Shown: positions 1 to 12,385, counted from the stretch's first letter. The stretch is DNA of 64,000 bases from Molanna angustata (GCA_963576475.1 OY754975.1:19371260-19435259), one strand, 5' to 3'. Numbers and translations: made by a program. The notes: generated from the sequence alone by a model not told the origin.

Positions 1-1185
1 TTGTTTTTTTTTGACACACCCTCAAAAACAATAAAATGATTTTAGTTGTTAAAAAAAGATTTATTTGTAAAAGCAGTGTCTCCATAAATTTCCAGGGTAG
101 CGAAATATTCAAAATGTCAACAACTCTGTAAAACTAAATTCATCTGGTTGTCAACTATCCAAGTTTACCAACACAAAAACAGAACAGTGAATGCACTATA
201 TTGCTACTCATTACATGATCTCATACGTTTTTATCTTAATAAAAAAAATGTACAAATAAGTACTCGGTCATAATCTAATCGTTATCTACATTCAATCATT
301 AAAATTAGTTAAGATCAAAGTTAAGTAGGAAAACGTCATAAATTTTTGTATAACCTATTAGAATTAATTAATTGATTTTAATCTAAATGATTTCTAAAGT
401 CTGACTATAATTTTAATTAAATTCATAGGTTTCTTTTTAGTACTTAAAAGTATATTTGTATCCAAAAGTTATTATGTATGTACATTGAATGGACATAATA
501 TTGTGTTTGTTTATTTAATTCGTGGAGTACCTATTGATGTCCTTTTTATTTCTTATTTCTGTAATATAAAGAAAAATGAAGTACATAAGTAGTGAGAAAC
601 CACTTTAAAATTTCGCAAAGAAAACACCATTTGGCACCGAGATTATTAAAGTCATTGAAATTACATTGAAAAGAATCGAACTACAAAATAAATAGGAGGG
701 ATATATAATTTTGTAAATTTTTAATCATGATTTAAATAATGTTTTCAATTTTCTGCTGATTTTTTACTCTCCAAATTATTTATGATATGAATTCTCGTAT
801 AAAATGTTATACCCTATTATTGCTCATAGGATTAGTAATAGAATTTCATATTTTTTGTGACAAGCAGACATGAGAAAAGTATTTCAAATACGAAATTCCT
901 ATTTTCTAAATGCATTGAAAATACAATATAGTTTCTTAAGTTAAACAACGAAAAAGTAAAAATAATGTAGACTTCTATTAAATTATTTATTGATTTCAGG
1001 ATTTTGTTATTTATTTGCATTTATGTAATTTTGTTATTTTCGTGGAACAAAATGTAGCTAGCTTGAATAAATAGAAATTAATATGGTAAATAATCATAGA
1101 GTATCTAGGAACAAAATGATTAAATTGAGATAATAAGAAAAATGTCGCCATAATATGTTTGAAATGGAAAATGTATTGAGAAAAC
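1..1185. other. AT-rich non-coding DNA, no gene seen
   Basis: Low-complexity AT-rich sequence with short random open frames only. No conserved motif, transposon end or RNA gene was recognised. It probably belongs to the receptor intron or the region after it, because TM5-TM7 exons were not found here. Confidence 0.6.
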
Positions 1186-1290
1186 ACTGTTAGCCCTAGA
1201 ACAGGTATGCCTAGTTCGGCAGCAGTTATCTATTTTTGATGAAGCATATAAATAAGGATATCAGGTGTGATAAAAAAATAAAATAATGAA
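1186..1290 (+). repeat. Dispersed repeat end, copy 1 (second copy at 62026-62130)
   Basis: About 100 bases starting 'cactgttagccctagaacag' are close to 62026-62130, with both copies in the same orientation. Both copies run into an A-rich tail (AAATAAA type), which suggests the 3' end of a retroposed element. No protein is associated. The family is not recognised. Confidence 0.6.
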
Positions 1291-1337
1291 AAAGCATTTC
1301 GTTTGAAATTGGGTGATTAAAACAAAAGATTCAAAAT

Positions 1338-1484
1338 GGAAAATACCAACCATTTTTAAATTATAAATAACCTATAAACCACTTGTTTAAACAAGTGGTT
1401 TATAGCTAATTTATAATTCAAAAATGGTTTATATTAACTACCACAAAATATCCGCCGAATTATTAAATGATAGGAAAATACCAA
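1338..1484. repeat. Foldback element, compact copy of family M
   Basis: The centre (1372-1405) is a perfect 34-base palindrome. The arms extend imperfectly to about 1348 and 1430. The outer part 'ggcggatattttgt' (minus strand, about 1440-1455) and 'accat.tttgaattat' match the left end of the larger element at 39495. A 12-base direct repeat 'ggaaaataccaa' flanks it (1338-1349 and 1473-1484) and may be a target-site duplication. Confidence 0.65.
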
Positions 1485-1500
1485 TTTTGTTTTTTTTTTA

Positions 1501-4500
1501 TTTGAAACGAGATCTACTTTATTTGTATGCACATAAAGGACATCTCTGGTGACTAGTAATACCACAATTCGCTCATACTAGACACACTTCAATACCTCCA
1601 ATTTGCACGAGATCTTCTTTATTTATATGCACATAAAGCACATCTCTGGTGACTAGTAATACCACAATTCGCTCATACTAGACACACTCCAATACCTCCA
1701 ATTTGCACGAGATCTTCTTTATTTATATGCACATAAAGCACATCTCTGGTGACTAGTAATACCACAATTCGCTCATACTAGACACACTCCAATACCTCCA
1801 ATTTGCACGAGATCTTCTTTATTTATATGCACATAAAGCACATCTCTGGTGACTAGTAATACCACAATTCGCTCATACTAGACACACTCCAATACCTCCA
1901 ATTTGCACGAGATCTTCTTTATTTATATGCACATAAAGCACATCTCTGGTGACTAGTAATACCACAATTCGCTCATACTAGACACACTCCAATACCTCCA
2001 ATTTGCACGAGATCTTCTTTATTTATATGCACATAAAGCACATCTCTGGTGACTAGTAATACCACAATTCGCTCATACTAGACACACTCCAATACCTCCA
2101 ATTTGCACGAGATCTTCTTTATTTATATGCACATAAAGCACATCTCTGGTGACTAGTAATACCACAATTCGCTCATACTAGACACACTCCAATACCTCCA
2201 ATTTGCACGAGATCTTCTTTATTTATATGCACATAAAGCACATCTCTGGTGACTAGTAATACCACAATTCGCTCATACTAGACACACTCCAATACCTCCA
2301 ATTTGCACGAGATCTTCTTTATTTATATGCACATAAAGCACATCTCTGGTGACTAGTAATACCACAATTCGCTCATACTAGACACACTTCAATACCTCCA
2401 ATTTGCACGAGATCTTCTTTATTTATATGCACATAAAGCACATCTCTGGTGACTAGTAATACCACAATTCGCTCATACTAGACACACTTCAATACCTCCA
2501 ATTTGCACGAGATCTTCTTTATTTATATGCACATAAAGCACATCTCTGGTGACTAGTAATACCACAATTCGCTCATACTAGACACACTCCAATACCTCCA
2601 ATTTGCACGAGATCTTCTTTATTTATATGCACATAAAGCACATCTCTGGTGACTAGTAATACCACAATTCGCTCATACTAGACACACTTCAATACCTCCA
2701 ATTTGCACGAGATCTTCTTTATTTATATGCACATAAAGCACATCTCTGGTGACTAGTAATACCACAATTCGCTCATACTAGACACACTTCAATACCTCCA
2801 ATTTGCACGAGATCTTCTTTATTTATATGCACATAAAGCACATCTCTGGTGACTAGTAATACCACAATTCGCTCATACTAGACACACTCCAATACCTCCA
2901 ATTTGCACGAGATCTTCTTTATTTATATGCACATAAAGCACATCTCTGGTGACTAGTAATACCACAATTCGCTCATACTAGACACACTTCAATACCTCCA
3001 ATTTGCACGAGATCTTCTTTATTTATATGCACATAAAGCACATCTCTGGTGACTAGTAATACCACAATTCGCTCATACTAGACACACTTCAATACCTCCA
3101 ATTTGCACGAGATCTTCTTTATTTATATGCACATAAAGCACATCTCTGGTGACTAGTAATACCACAATTCGCTCATACTAGACACACTCCAATACCTCCA
3201 ATTTGCACGAGATCTTCTTTATTTATATGCACATAAAGCACATCTCTGGTGACTAGTAATACCACAATTCGCTCATACTAGACACACTCCAATACCTCCA
3301 ATTTGCACGAGATCTTCTTTATTTATATGCACATAAAGCACATCTCTGGTGACTAGTAATACCACAATTCGCTCATACTAGACACACTCCAATACCTCCA
3401 ATTTGCACGAGATCTTCTTTATTTATATGCACATAAAGCACATCTCTGGTGACTAGTAATACCACAATTCGCTCATACTAGACACACTCCAATACCTCCA
3501 ATTTGCACGAGATCTTCTTTATTTATATGCACATAAAGCACATCTCTGGTGACTAGTAATACCACAATTCGCTCATACTAGACACACTCCAATACCTCCA
3601 ATTTGCACGAGATCTTCTTTATTTATATGCACATAAAGCACATCTCTGGTGACTAGTAATACCACAATTCGCTCATACTAGACACACTCCAATACCTCCA
3701 ATTTGCACGAGATCTTCTTTATTTATATGCACATAAAGCACATCTCTGGTGACTAGTAATACCACAATTCGCTCATACTAGACACACTCCAATACCTCCA
3801 ATTTGCACGAGATCTTCTTTATTTATATGCACATAAAGCACATCTCTGGTGACTAGTAATACCACAATTCGCTCATACTAGACACACTCCAATACCTCCA
3901 ATTTGCACGAGATCTTCTTTATTTATATGCACATAAAGCACATCTCTGGTGACTAGTAATACCACAATTCGCTCATACTAGACACACTCCAATACCTCCA
4001 ATTTGCACGAGATCTTCTTTATTTATATGCACATAAAGCACATCTCTGGTGACTAGTAATACCACAATTCGCTCATACTAGACACACTCCAATACCTCCA
4101 ATTTGCACGAGATCTTCTTTATTTATATGCACATAAAGCACATATCTGGTGACTAGCAATACCACAATTCGCTCATACTAGACACACTCCAATACCTCCA
4201 ATTTGCACGAGATCTTCTTTATTTATATGCACATAAAGCACATCTCTGGTGACTAGTAATACCACAATTCGCTCATACTAGACACACTCCAATACCCCCA
4301 ATTTGCACGAGATCTACTTTATTTATATGCACATAAAGCACATCTCTGGTGACTAGTAATACCACAATTCGCTCATACTAGACACACTCCAATTCCCCCC
4401 AATTTGCACGAGATCTACTTTATTTATATGCACATAAAGCACATCTCTGGTGACTAGTAATACCACAATTCGCTCATACTAGACACACTCCAATACCTCC

Positions 4501-5794
4501 AATTTGCACGAGATCTACTTTATTTATATGCACATAAAGCACATCTCTGGTGACTAGTAAAACCACAATTCGCTCATACTAGAAACACTCCAATACCCCC
4601 AATTTTCACGAGATCTACTTTATTTATATGCACATAAAGCACATCTCTGGTGACTAGTAATACCACAATTCGCTCATACTAGACACACTCCAATACCCCC
4701 AATTTGCACGAGATCTACTTTATTTATATGCACATAAAGCACATCTCTGGTGTAATACCACAATTCGCTCATACTAGACACACTCTAATACCCCCAATTT
4801 GCACTAGATCTACTTTATTTATATGCACATAAAGCACATCTCTGGTGACTAGTAATACCACAATTCGCTCATACTAGACACACTTCAATACCCCCAATTT
4901 GCACGAGATCTACTTTATTTATATGCACATAAAGCACATCTCTGGTGACTAGTAATACCACAATTCGCTCATACTAGACACACTCCAATACCTCCAATTT
5001 GCACGAGATCTTCTTTATTTATATGCACATAAAGCACATCTCTGGTGACTAGTAATACCACAATTCGCTCATACTAGACACACTCCAATACCTCCAATTT
5101 GCACGAGATCTTCTTTATTTATATGCACATAAAGCACATCTCTGGTGACTAGTAATACCACAATTCACTCATACTAGACACACTCCAATACCCCCAATTT
5201 GCACGAGATCTACTTTATTTATATGCACATAAAGCACATCTCTGGTGTAATACCACAATTCGCTCATACTAGACACACTCCAATACCCCCAATTTGCACT
5301 AGATCTACTTTATTTATATGCACATAAAGCACATCTCTGGTGACTAGTAATACCACAATTCACTCATACTAGACACACTCCAATACCCCCAATTTGCACG
5401 AGATCTACTTTATTTATATGCACATAAAGCACATCTCTGGTGTAATACCACAATTCGCTCATACTAGACACACTCCAATACCCCCAATTTGCACTAGATC
5501 TACTTTATTTATATGCACATAAAGCACATCTCTGGTGACTAGTAATACCACAATTCGCTCATACTAGACACACTTCAATACCCCCAATTTGCACTAGATC
5601 TACTTTATTTATATGCACATAAAGCACATCTCTGGTGACTAGTAATACCACAATTCGCTCATACTAGACACACTCCAATACCTCCAATTTGCACGAGATC
5701 TTCTTTATTTATATGCACATAAAGCACATCTCTGGTGACTAGTAATACCACAATTCGCCCATACTGGACACACTCCAATACCTCCAATTTGCAC
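1501..5794 (+). repeat. 100-bp satellite array, about 43 copies
   Basis: The head-to-tail period is exactly 100 bases through most of the array. A monomer contains 'gagatcttctttatttatat', then 'gcacataaagcacatctctg' and 'gtgactagtaataccac'. Copies from about 1.6 to 4.2 kb are almost identical and differ mainly at one C/T position. From 4.27 to 5.65 kb a second type prevails ('gatctActtt', 'CCCCCaattt'), and some units lack ACTAG. Each monomer has two imperfect dyads: GAGAT-CTTTAT against ATAAAG-ATCTC, and GTGaCTAGTA against TACTAGaCAC. No open frame persists. Such homogeneity suggests recent amplification. Confidence 0.97.
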
Positions 5795-5979
5795 GGAATA
5801 GTAAAGAGTTATGATTCCACAAGTTTTACAAGATTCCAAATCGATTTCTCAACGGGTACCTTGTAGAGAGTGCATACAATACTACATAGTTAGGTACTGA
5901 TATAAATAAAATGCTTCTTAGAGAAATTATTTCTGAAAGTTGTTGAAAATAATCATTGAATTCAAGACTATTAAAAGTA

Positions 5980-6205
5980 ACTAATAGTGGAGGGAAAGAT
6001 AGATGGTAGAAGGGGTATGAGGCGTAAAAGAACATCGTGGATTAAAAATCTCAGGCAGTGGTTTTCCAAATGTGGGGCCACTCATCAGATTGGCACAAGA
6101 ACACGAAGATCGTGGTCGTCAATTTCCGTTAAGAGTGGCACAAGAAGAAGAAGAAAAAAAATCAACACACTAAAAACTGTAAAATTTATCTTTAAAAAAT
6201 AAGTT
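5980..6205 (+). pseudogene. LINE C-terminal tail remnant (RTE/CR1-like)
   Basis: An open stretch reads GKIDGRRGMRRKRTSWI-KNLRQWF, matching the common tail 'GKI.G+RG.GR+R.SWL.NLR.WF' after the reverse transcriptase in RTE/CR1-like non-LTR elements. It is cut off upstream, frameshifted after about 35 residues, and ends in an AGAAGAAG-rich 3' tail. It is a dead 5'-truncated copy. The clade is uncertain. Confidence 0.65.
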
Positions 6206-6237
6206 CTTGGGTTTTTTTTCTAAAAAAAAACATAATA

Positions 6238-6425
6238 TTGGGATATTATAGAAGAACCAGGAACTAAAGGCACCGACAAGGCTTATGACCTGTCATTGGC
6301 TAGTTTACGTGATCACTTACGCAACTTTCACCAATTATCCTGATCCTGAGTTCTTGGTTCTTCTATAATATCCCAACTTCGTCTCTATTGAGATATTAAA
6401 AAGTTTGTCAATAAAAATATTACAT
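6238..6425. mobile_element. Short MITE with terminal inverted repeats, copy 1
   Basis: Inverted repeats of about 28 bases begin TTGGGATATTATAGAAGAAC at 6238 and end in the complement at 6376. The middle matches the second copy at 27032-27160 in the same orientation. Beyond the right repeat, 6377-6425 is the reverse complement of the left flank of the second copy (26985-27031). The full element is therefore longer, with arms of about 75 bases, and this copy has lost its outer left arm. Confidence 0.75.
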
Positions 6426-7715
6426 AATTTGTTTAATTTTAAATAACTACATAGAACCTTATGTTTGGAAAGTGTTTTTTTTAACGGGGCAGATCGTAAT
6501 AATGAGTTGGATTTTACGAAAAGAAATGAAAATATTTAATGAAAACATTTTGCGAGGAAAAATGATGAAGCGGAAGTAATATAGGAGCTATCTATGTAGG
6601 TATAATTTGATTGTAGAAACCAGCTGTTGGGGAAAGCTTTGCATATAGATTTGGAAAATATACAGTGAAATATTTTTCCTTTTAATAACTAAACCATCGT
6701 ATAAACGAGAAACCTATTCATTTAAAATAAACGTGTTGTTTTTTTCAAATGTTTTCCATATAATAAATTCATTCCCAGTAGACACTTGTGATCTTTTATT
6801 TAAATGTCCGCATGCGACCCGAAATCAATACGCGCCAAAAAAGTGAATAAACATTTTTTTCCAAAACAAAAAACATCAATATTGGCCATTTTATTCGCAC
6901 GCATTGCAATAGAAAAAAAGAAGACTGAAAAAATCTCGCTGCGCGGACTTCGCTTCTTTTTTGTCAAATTAAACATTAGAAAAGAGACATTTTCTCGCTG
7001 CGCGAATTTTTTTAATTTAGTTAATCGAAATAAACAAAAGAAACAAATTTTTTTTCGGTGCACAGAATTCGTGATTAAAATCATGGAAAAAAAATCTCAA
7101 TGCACGGAATTTTTTTTTTAAATTATCGAATAAATTAAAAGAATAGTGAAAATTTCACGTATGCTTTATGAACTTTTAGAAAACGAATTATACATAAAAC
7201 AATAAAAATACATTTAACTTCTACGGTCCGCGTTTCACATGGATTTTCTGAATCTAGCTTGTTGTCCCAAAAGTTTTCTCACACCTGATCTAGCACAATA
7301 CGACATTATATTTGAGCGAAAAAGGTTTTATTTATCGAACGAATTATTTTACATAGACATTTAGTTGAAATTTCATAATCCTTTGTAAACCGTGAATATA
7401 AAGAAATCAAGATCAGAGTGCTTTCTCAAGATCCAGATACCACCGCGAGTATCCAAGAACAAACCCACCCTTTTTCCGTAGTTCCGTTCATCTCAAATAG
7501 GTAGATAGCTTTTCTTGGACATTAATAAAAAAGACTTAAGGATATCCTGAAAAACAACAGGAAGACATAATCGTTATTCACAAAGGGACAAAGAAGGACT
7601 ATGCATTTAATAAATCATCAATTCTACAAAGTAATTAAGTAACTATTGAGATATTTTTTTATGTAAATGTGGAATTATTTTTTTTTAAATATACTGTAAA
7701 AACGTGCAACACAAG
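6426..7715. other. AT-rich non-coding stretch
   Basis: No gene recognised. Around 6.80-7.12 kb both strands are open for 94-105 codons, but the composition is A/T homopolymer-rich and there is no motif, so this is a chance frame. The interval 7400-7530 is less AT-rich and may be old transposon debris. Confidence 0.5.
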
Positions 7716-8050
7716 TCATTTTTTAATTCGGTTAATAAAAGATATGTTGACTTACTCTTTACAGTCATTTTGAGCTGGTTAATAAGTGGTAAGTTGACTT
7801 ACTCTTTAGTATCATTTTAAGTTGGTTAATAAAAGATAAGTTGACTTACTCTTTATTCATTTTAAGTTGGTTTATAAGTGGTAAGTAGACCTACTCTTTA
7901 GTGTCATTTTAAGTTGGTTAATAAATGATAAGTCGACTTACTTCTTAGTGTCATTTTATGTTGGTTAATAAAAGATTAGTTGACTTACTCCTTAGTGTTA
8001 TTTTAAGTTGGTTAATAAATGATAAGTTGACTTACTCTTTAGTGTCATTT
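7716..8050 (+). repeat. 47-bp tandem repeat carrying copies of the receptor splice donor
   Basis: Seven units start at 7716, 7765, 7812, 7857, 7904, 7951 and 7998 (45-49 bases each) and run into the exon at 8045. On the minus strand each unit has the exon-like end 'AAAATGACACTAAAGA' followed by a donor GTAAGT, with small changes. The real donor is at 8035-8034. Decoy GT sites sit at about 7988, 7941, 7894, 7849, 7802 and 7755. All decoys keep GTAAGT except the one at 7894, which is GTAGGT. The array therefore duplicated the last 16 exon bases plus the intron start. Confidence 0.95.
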
Positions 8051-8256
8051 TGACTTGCTGCTCTTGCTGCGACGTATGTGGCCACTGTGAGAGCTGGAAC
8101 TACCCATCCCAGGGCCAATAGACCTCTGACCAGTCTCTGTTCTGCCACGAATGCCGCCACCAGGACCGTATGAAGGTACAGGCCCTCGCACAGCATCCAG
8201 GAGTAGTTGGTCAGCAGCACGTACTGGATTATCACGTGGAGAGCTCGACACCATAC
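8036..8256 (-). CDS. GPCR exon: TM3, intracellular loop 2, TM4 and start of extracellular loop 2
   Basis: A 221-base exon (73 codons plus two bases) with acceptor 'atatttgtag' and donor GTAAGT. The peptide starts VWCRALHV. The Cys is the one that bonds to extracellular loop 2 in this family. It continues with TNYSWMLCEGLYLHT (the TM3 signature), the VAEQRLVRG loop and the TM4 stretch ALGWVVPALTVATYVAAR. It ends in SQNDTK plus GA. The next exon should start with A or G then TGC TGG, giving the conserved E-C-W; it lies left of the window. The exon is GC-rich compared with its surroundings. Its last 16 bases are shared with the adjacent 47-bp tandem repeat, which carries further copies of the donor. 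If the donor is missed, the next codon is an in-frame TAA. Confidence 0.95.
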
Positions 8257-8349
8257 CTACAAATATTTCACAGGTTAAAGTAGGTACCACTAAACTCATC
8301 TACATAATATTATGTGATGCTGTAAAATAATCAGAAAATATTATGCAAT

Positions 8350-8465
8350 TAAGTAGAACTAGCTGCATGTGACACATGAAATCCAACCGTCGCCGTCGAT
8401 AGCGATAGTATGCATAGTTGAAGAATACGTACGAAACTTAATCCAAATTATTGAATATTAAAAGA
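8350..8465 (-). mobile_element. Truncated, diverged Helitron-like 3' end
   Basis: 'actagctgcatgtgacacat' and 'gtcgatagcgatagtatgca' match the 3' terminus of the family that recurs at 8557. The copy stops near 8465 and has several substitutions, so it is an old solo end. Confidence 0.7.
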
Positions 8466-8556
8466 TGTTTTGTTTTTCTATTTATTTTTATTTTATTTTT
8501 ATTGATTTTATAGAACCAGCAGTTTACAATATGAATTTGCAATAGGTATAATTATA

Positions 8557-9666
<1,110 letters not shown>

Positions 9667-9989
9667 TTAACAGGTTATAAACCTTTTAAAGGTTCTTTTA
9701 AATAGTTTAAACTAAGTACGTAAATTATTTAACAATTGCAAATTTTTTTTTAATACAGGTATATCAAATATAAAAAAGAAAAGAGTTAGGAAGAGTAGGT
9801 ATATTTACCATTTAGCCATCCGCATCCGCAACAAAAACGAGCTAATACTGACCGGCAAGTCATACAGAGTTTAATGCTATGTAGGTAATAATATTGTTAC
9901 AAGTAGTAAGCACCGAAGTTTTACACAACAAACCATTGTAGGAATCACAAACAAAATCATGTAACAGTGTGAGAGATAATACAAAATAT

Positions 9990-10637
9990 ATGTATACATT
10001 TGTCAGGAAAGGATAGTGTGGAGTTGTCTACTCCGAATACATAATCGGCTTGATGGTATGTATGTATGAAGCTTAAATATCAAACGATGAGTCTCTCTGT
10101 AGATATTATGTATTTCGACATACAAAATGTACGAAACGTCGTCGTCGTCATTATATTTAATTTTAACAAAAATTATTAAAAAGGTTCGAGGCATGTATAC
10201 TGCTATAATATGTTGTTTTTTATAGAAAATTAAATGTTGGGGTGCTTCGGCGACTTTTTATGTTTTAAAGTTTTTGGGAAAATAGGCGGGTACATAAATT
10301 TGTCAACAATATAATATTTTTCCCAGTAAAAAAAGCCGAGAAACCCCGATATTATATTTGTGTATATTTTTACAATTTTTCAGCGTTTAATGTTTTATTG
10401 TTTTTGAGATAATATATGTGGAAATATAACTAATAAAATAAGTATAAAATTTTCTATCAAAAGTTATAAGAGACATAAACACACATACACACAGACACAC
10501 TAAATTTTCTACTCCGAATTTTGAGTTCATCTAAATATACATATAAAAAATATGCTGCCATTAATGTAGTTCTGGGCATACAAAATCTTGGCTTGAAACT
10601 AGGTAAATTCATTTGAACAATTGACAGTTGGAAAATC
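9990..10637 (-). mobile_element. Diverged Helitron-like copy H2
   Basis: Shares in order with H1: a 'tatgtatgtatg' tract, the TCGTCGTC region, 'gttggggtgcttcggc', 'tttttgagataatat', a CA tract, 'tactccgaattttgagt' and a 5' end 'caattgacagttgga'. The 3' terminus is not recognisable. It is older than the other copies. Confidence 0.7.
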
Positions 10638-10639
10638 AC

Positions 10640-10906
10640 AGAAAATCAGTAGGGCGCTCTGTGTCTTGCACGTGTACTCATTTTTTTTCGTTGAGGACAG
10701 TCGGAAAAGCACCCGGTACCAGACGGACAGGCAGCTCGACAAAGTGTTGATTTGACCAAATAAGGCAAAACATTCTTGCTAAGACACAATAGAGCCGTAC
10801 ATCTGACAGCTGATAGGACAACCTGGAGAGCAATAGTCCGCAACGGGGTACATGATGGTCACGACCCTCAGCATTCAGGACTCAGAACGACGACTCGTAA
10901 GGTAAG
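10640..10906 (+). pseudogene. LINE C-terminal tail remnant
   Basis: One frame reads RAVHLTADRTTWRAIVRNG followed by DGHDPQHSGLRTT. This resembles the A.DR..WR..V tail with a DGHDPQ ending, common at the C-terminus of insect LINE polyproteins. Upstream sequence is broken by stops. A dead fragment. Confidence 0.6.
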
Positions 10907-11090
10907 GTAACACAAATAAATGTGAAAGGTGAGAATGTAAGAAATAAGTAAAATAGAAGAATACGCAATGAAATATGGATGCAGAATCCACATAACAGAG
11001 TGACATAGAAACGAATGGAGGAAGCCTTCTCTCAGAAGTGGAGAGAAAAAGGCCAAGAAAGAAGAAGAACATAGATGTAAATGAAGCCAT

Positions 11091-11185
11091 GCCGACCGCC
11101 GTGGCACAATTGGTAAGCCGTTTAGTTTCTGTGCGGGCGTACTGGGTTCGATACCCAGCAGAGGAGAAATTTATTTAATATAATT
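11091..11185 (+). mobile_element. tRNA-derived SINE
   Basis: A tRNA-like head has box A 'gtggcacaattggtaagc' and box B 'gggttcgatacccagc' at suitable spacing, followed by 'agaggagaaattt'. The same box B and following body recur at 58760-58800. The boxes would recruit RNA polymerase III. Confidence 0.75.
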
Positions 11186-11235
11186 TATCACGTTAATATA
11201 TTTAGCTGTGAGGCACCGGCTTAGAATAGTGCTTC

Positions 11236-11505
11236 CATTCTTTTAAATCATTGTTTTCGAGTGTCCCGTAAGAGTCGGGTAATCGAAAATACAACAGGCA
11301 ACAATAACATCTCACATAGTTCAGCAATGAGGTTCACCACCCATTCTGAATGTAGTGCCTTTTTTTTGGTGAAACGAGACTGGTGTGTGGGTATACATAG
11401 ATGTGTTGTACTCCCTTCTATAAGGCAATGCATACCCGCACACCTTTCTCTGGTTACCCCACATTGTGGGATATGTCGTGATGGTATGAATGAATGAAAC
11501 GTTAA
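11236..11505 (+). repeat. Dispersed repeat family R, copy 1
   Basis: Contains 'aggcaacaataacatctcac', 'gcctttttttt' then a '-gagactggtgtgtggg' stretch and ends 'cgtgatggtatgaatgaatg'. The same blocks occur at 55780-55915 (plus), 13251-13420 (minus) and partly 63365-63440. The end resembles a LINE 3' UTR. There is no coding. Confidence 0.65.
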
Positions 11506-12010
11506 TATTGCTTCTCTGGGCTGGAAACACTGGTAAGTTGGAAGAAATTGCCAATATGGCAATAAAATCGCCACTTGCGCAGAGTGCAAGAAAGTGTTTA
11601 TTATTATTATATTTACTAATTTATTTATTTACTTATTTATTTCACTATGATGTCTCTCTTCCCTCCCTGCCTCATTTTCCTCCTTACCTCTATCTCCGCC
11701 CCTTCCTTTTTTCCCCTTCCCATCCCCCCTACATGCATATATGTGTATGTATGTATGTGTGTATATGTATGTATATGTTTTTTTCTTCTTCTTCGTATTT
11801 GTGCTTTTCATATTAATACTTGATTTATGTGTATGGGTATTTTTTTATTATTATTTTTATTCTCTAAGGTTGACTGGAAGATGTTAATTTCATTAACAAG
11901 TCCGCCTTTTGGCTTTTTTCTTTTTTAATCTTGCTCTTGTTTGTTTGTACTTATTTTGTTATGTTATTTTAGCCAATAAGGTATTATTATTATTATTATA
12001 ATTATTATTT
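11506..12010 (+). mobile_element. LINE 3'-end sequences with hairpins and TAT-repeat tail
   Basis: Two hairpins typical of the LINE 3' ends in this window occur: ATTGCC-aatat-GGCAAT (11547-11563) and TGTTAAT-ttc-ATTAACA (11882-11898). The second is followed by 'agtccgcc'. The segment ends 'ccaataagg' plus a (TAT)n tail near 11970-12000. The pyrimidine-rich middle is 3'-UTR-like, and its open frame is not credible as protein. Confidence 0.6.
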
Positions 12011-12385
12011 AGTAGCACAATATTAAAAACAAAATATATTAAAGATAACTGCTTCACTAGACAGAGTCTGTTCCGAAGCAATTATCAGTAAAGTTTGTAA
12101 AGTTAGTACATTTTACAATACAAAAAAGTATAACACATACATATTAGGTATACAAAAAAAAACAATAAAAAATATACATAAATCAACCGTAACAATAAAA
12201 AGTCCACACTAAAATATCATTTATATATCAACCTACACAGTAAAAAGTTCACAAAAAAAAGATGACAGCCAAAAAATACAATAAGCAGAAGGAACCGAAA
12301 GAAATTAAATTATTATTGTTGTCACATTCATTTCATTTTGGAGTCTACCTACTTCGAGTAGCCACTTTGTTACTGACATTTTTTT

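Noticed and set aside
1501..5794. CRISPR-like array
   Set aside because: Units are contiguous 100-base repeats without unique spacers, in a eukaryotic intron context with no cas genes.
1501..5794. Hammerhead ribozyme in the satellite
   Set aside because: CTGGTGA is present but the CTGANGA...GAAA pair needed for the catalytic core is not.
6800..7121. Overlapping frames of 94 and 105 codons
   Set aside because: Lys/Phe-rich translations of A/T homopolymer sequence on both strands; no motif.
1..8035. TM5-TM7 exons of the receptor
   Set aside because: Searched on the minus strand for an acceptor followed by a Cys-Trp start and a hydrophobic stretch; none found, so they probably lie beyond the left edge.
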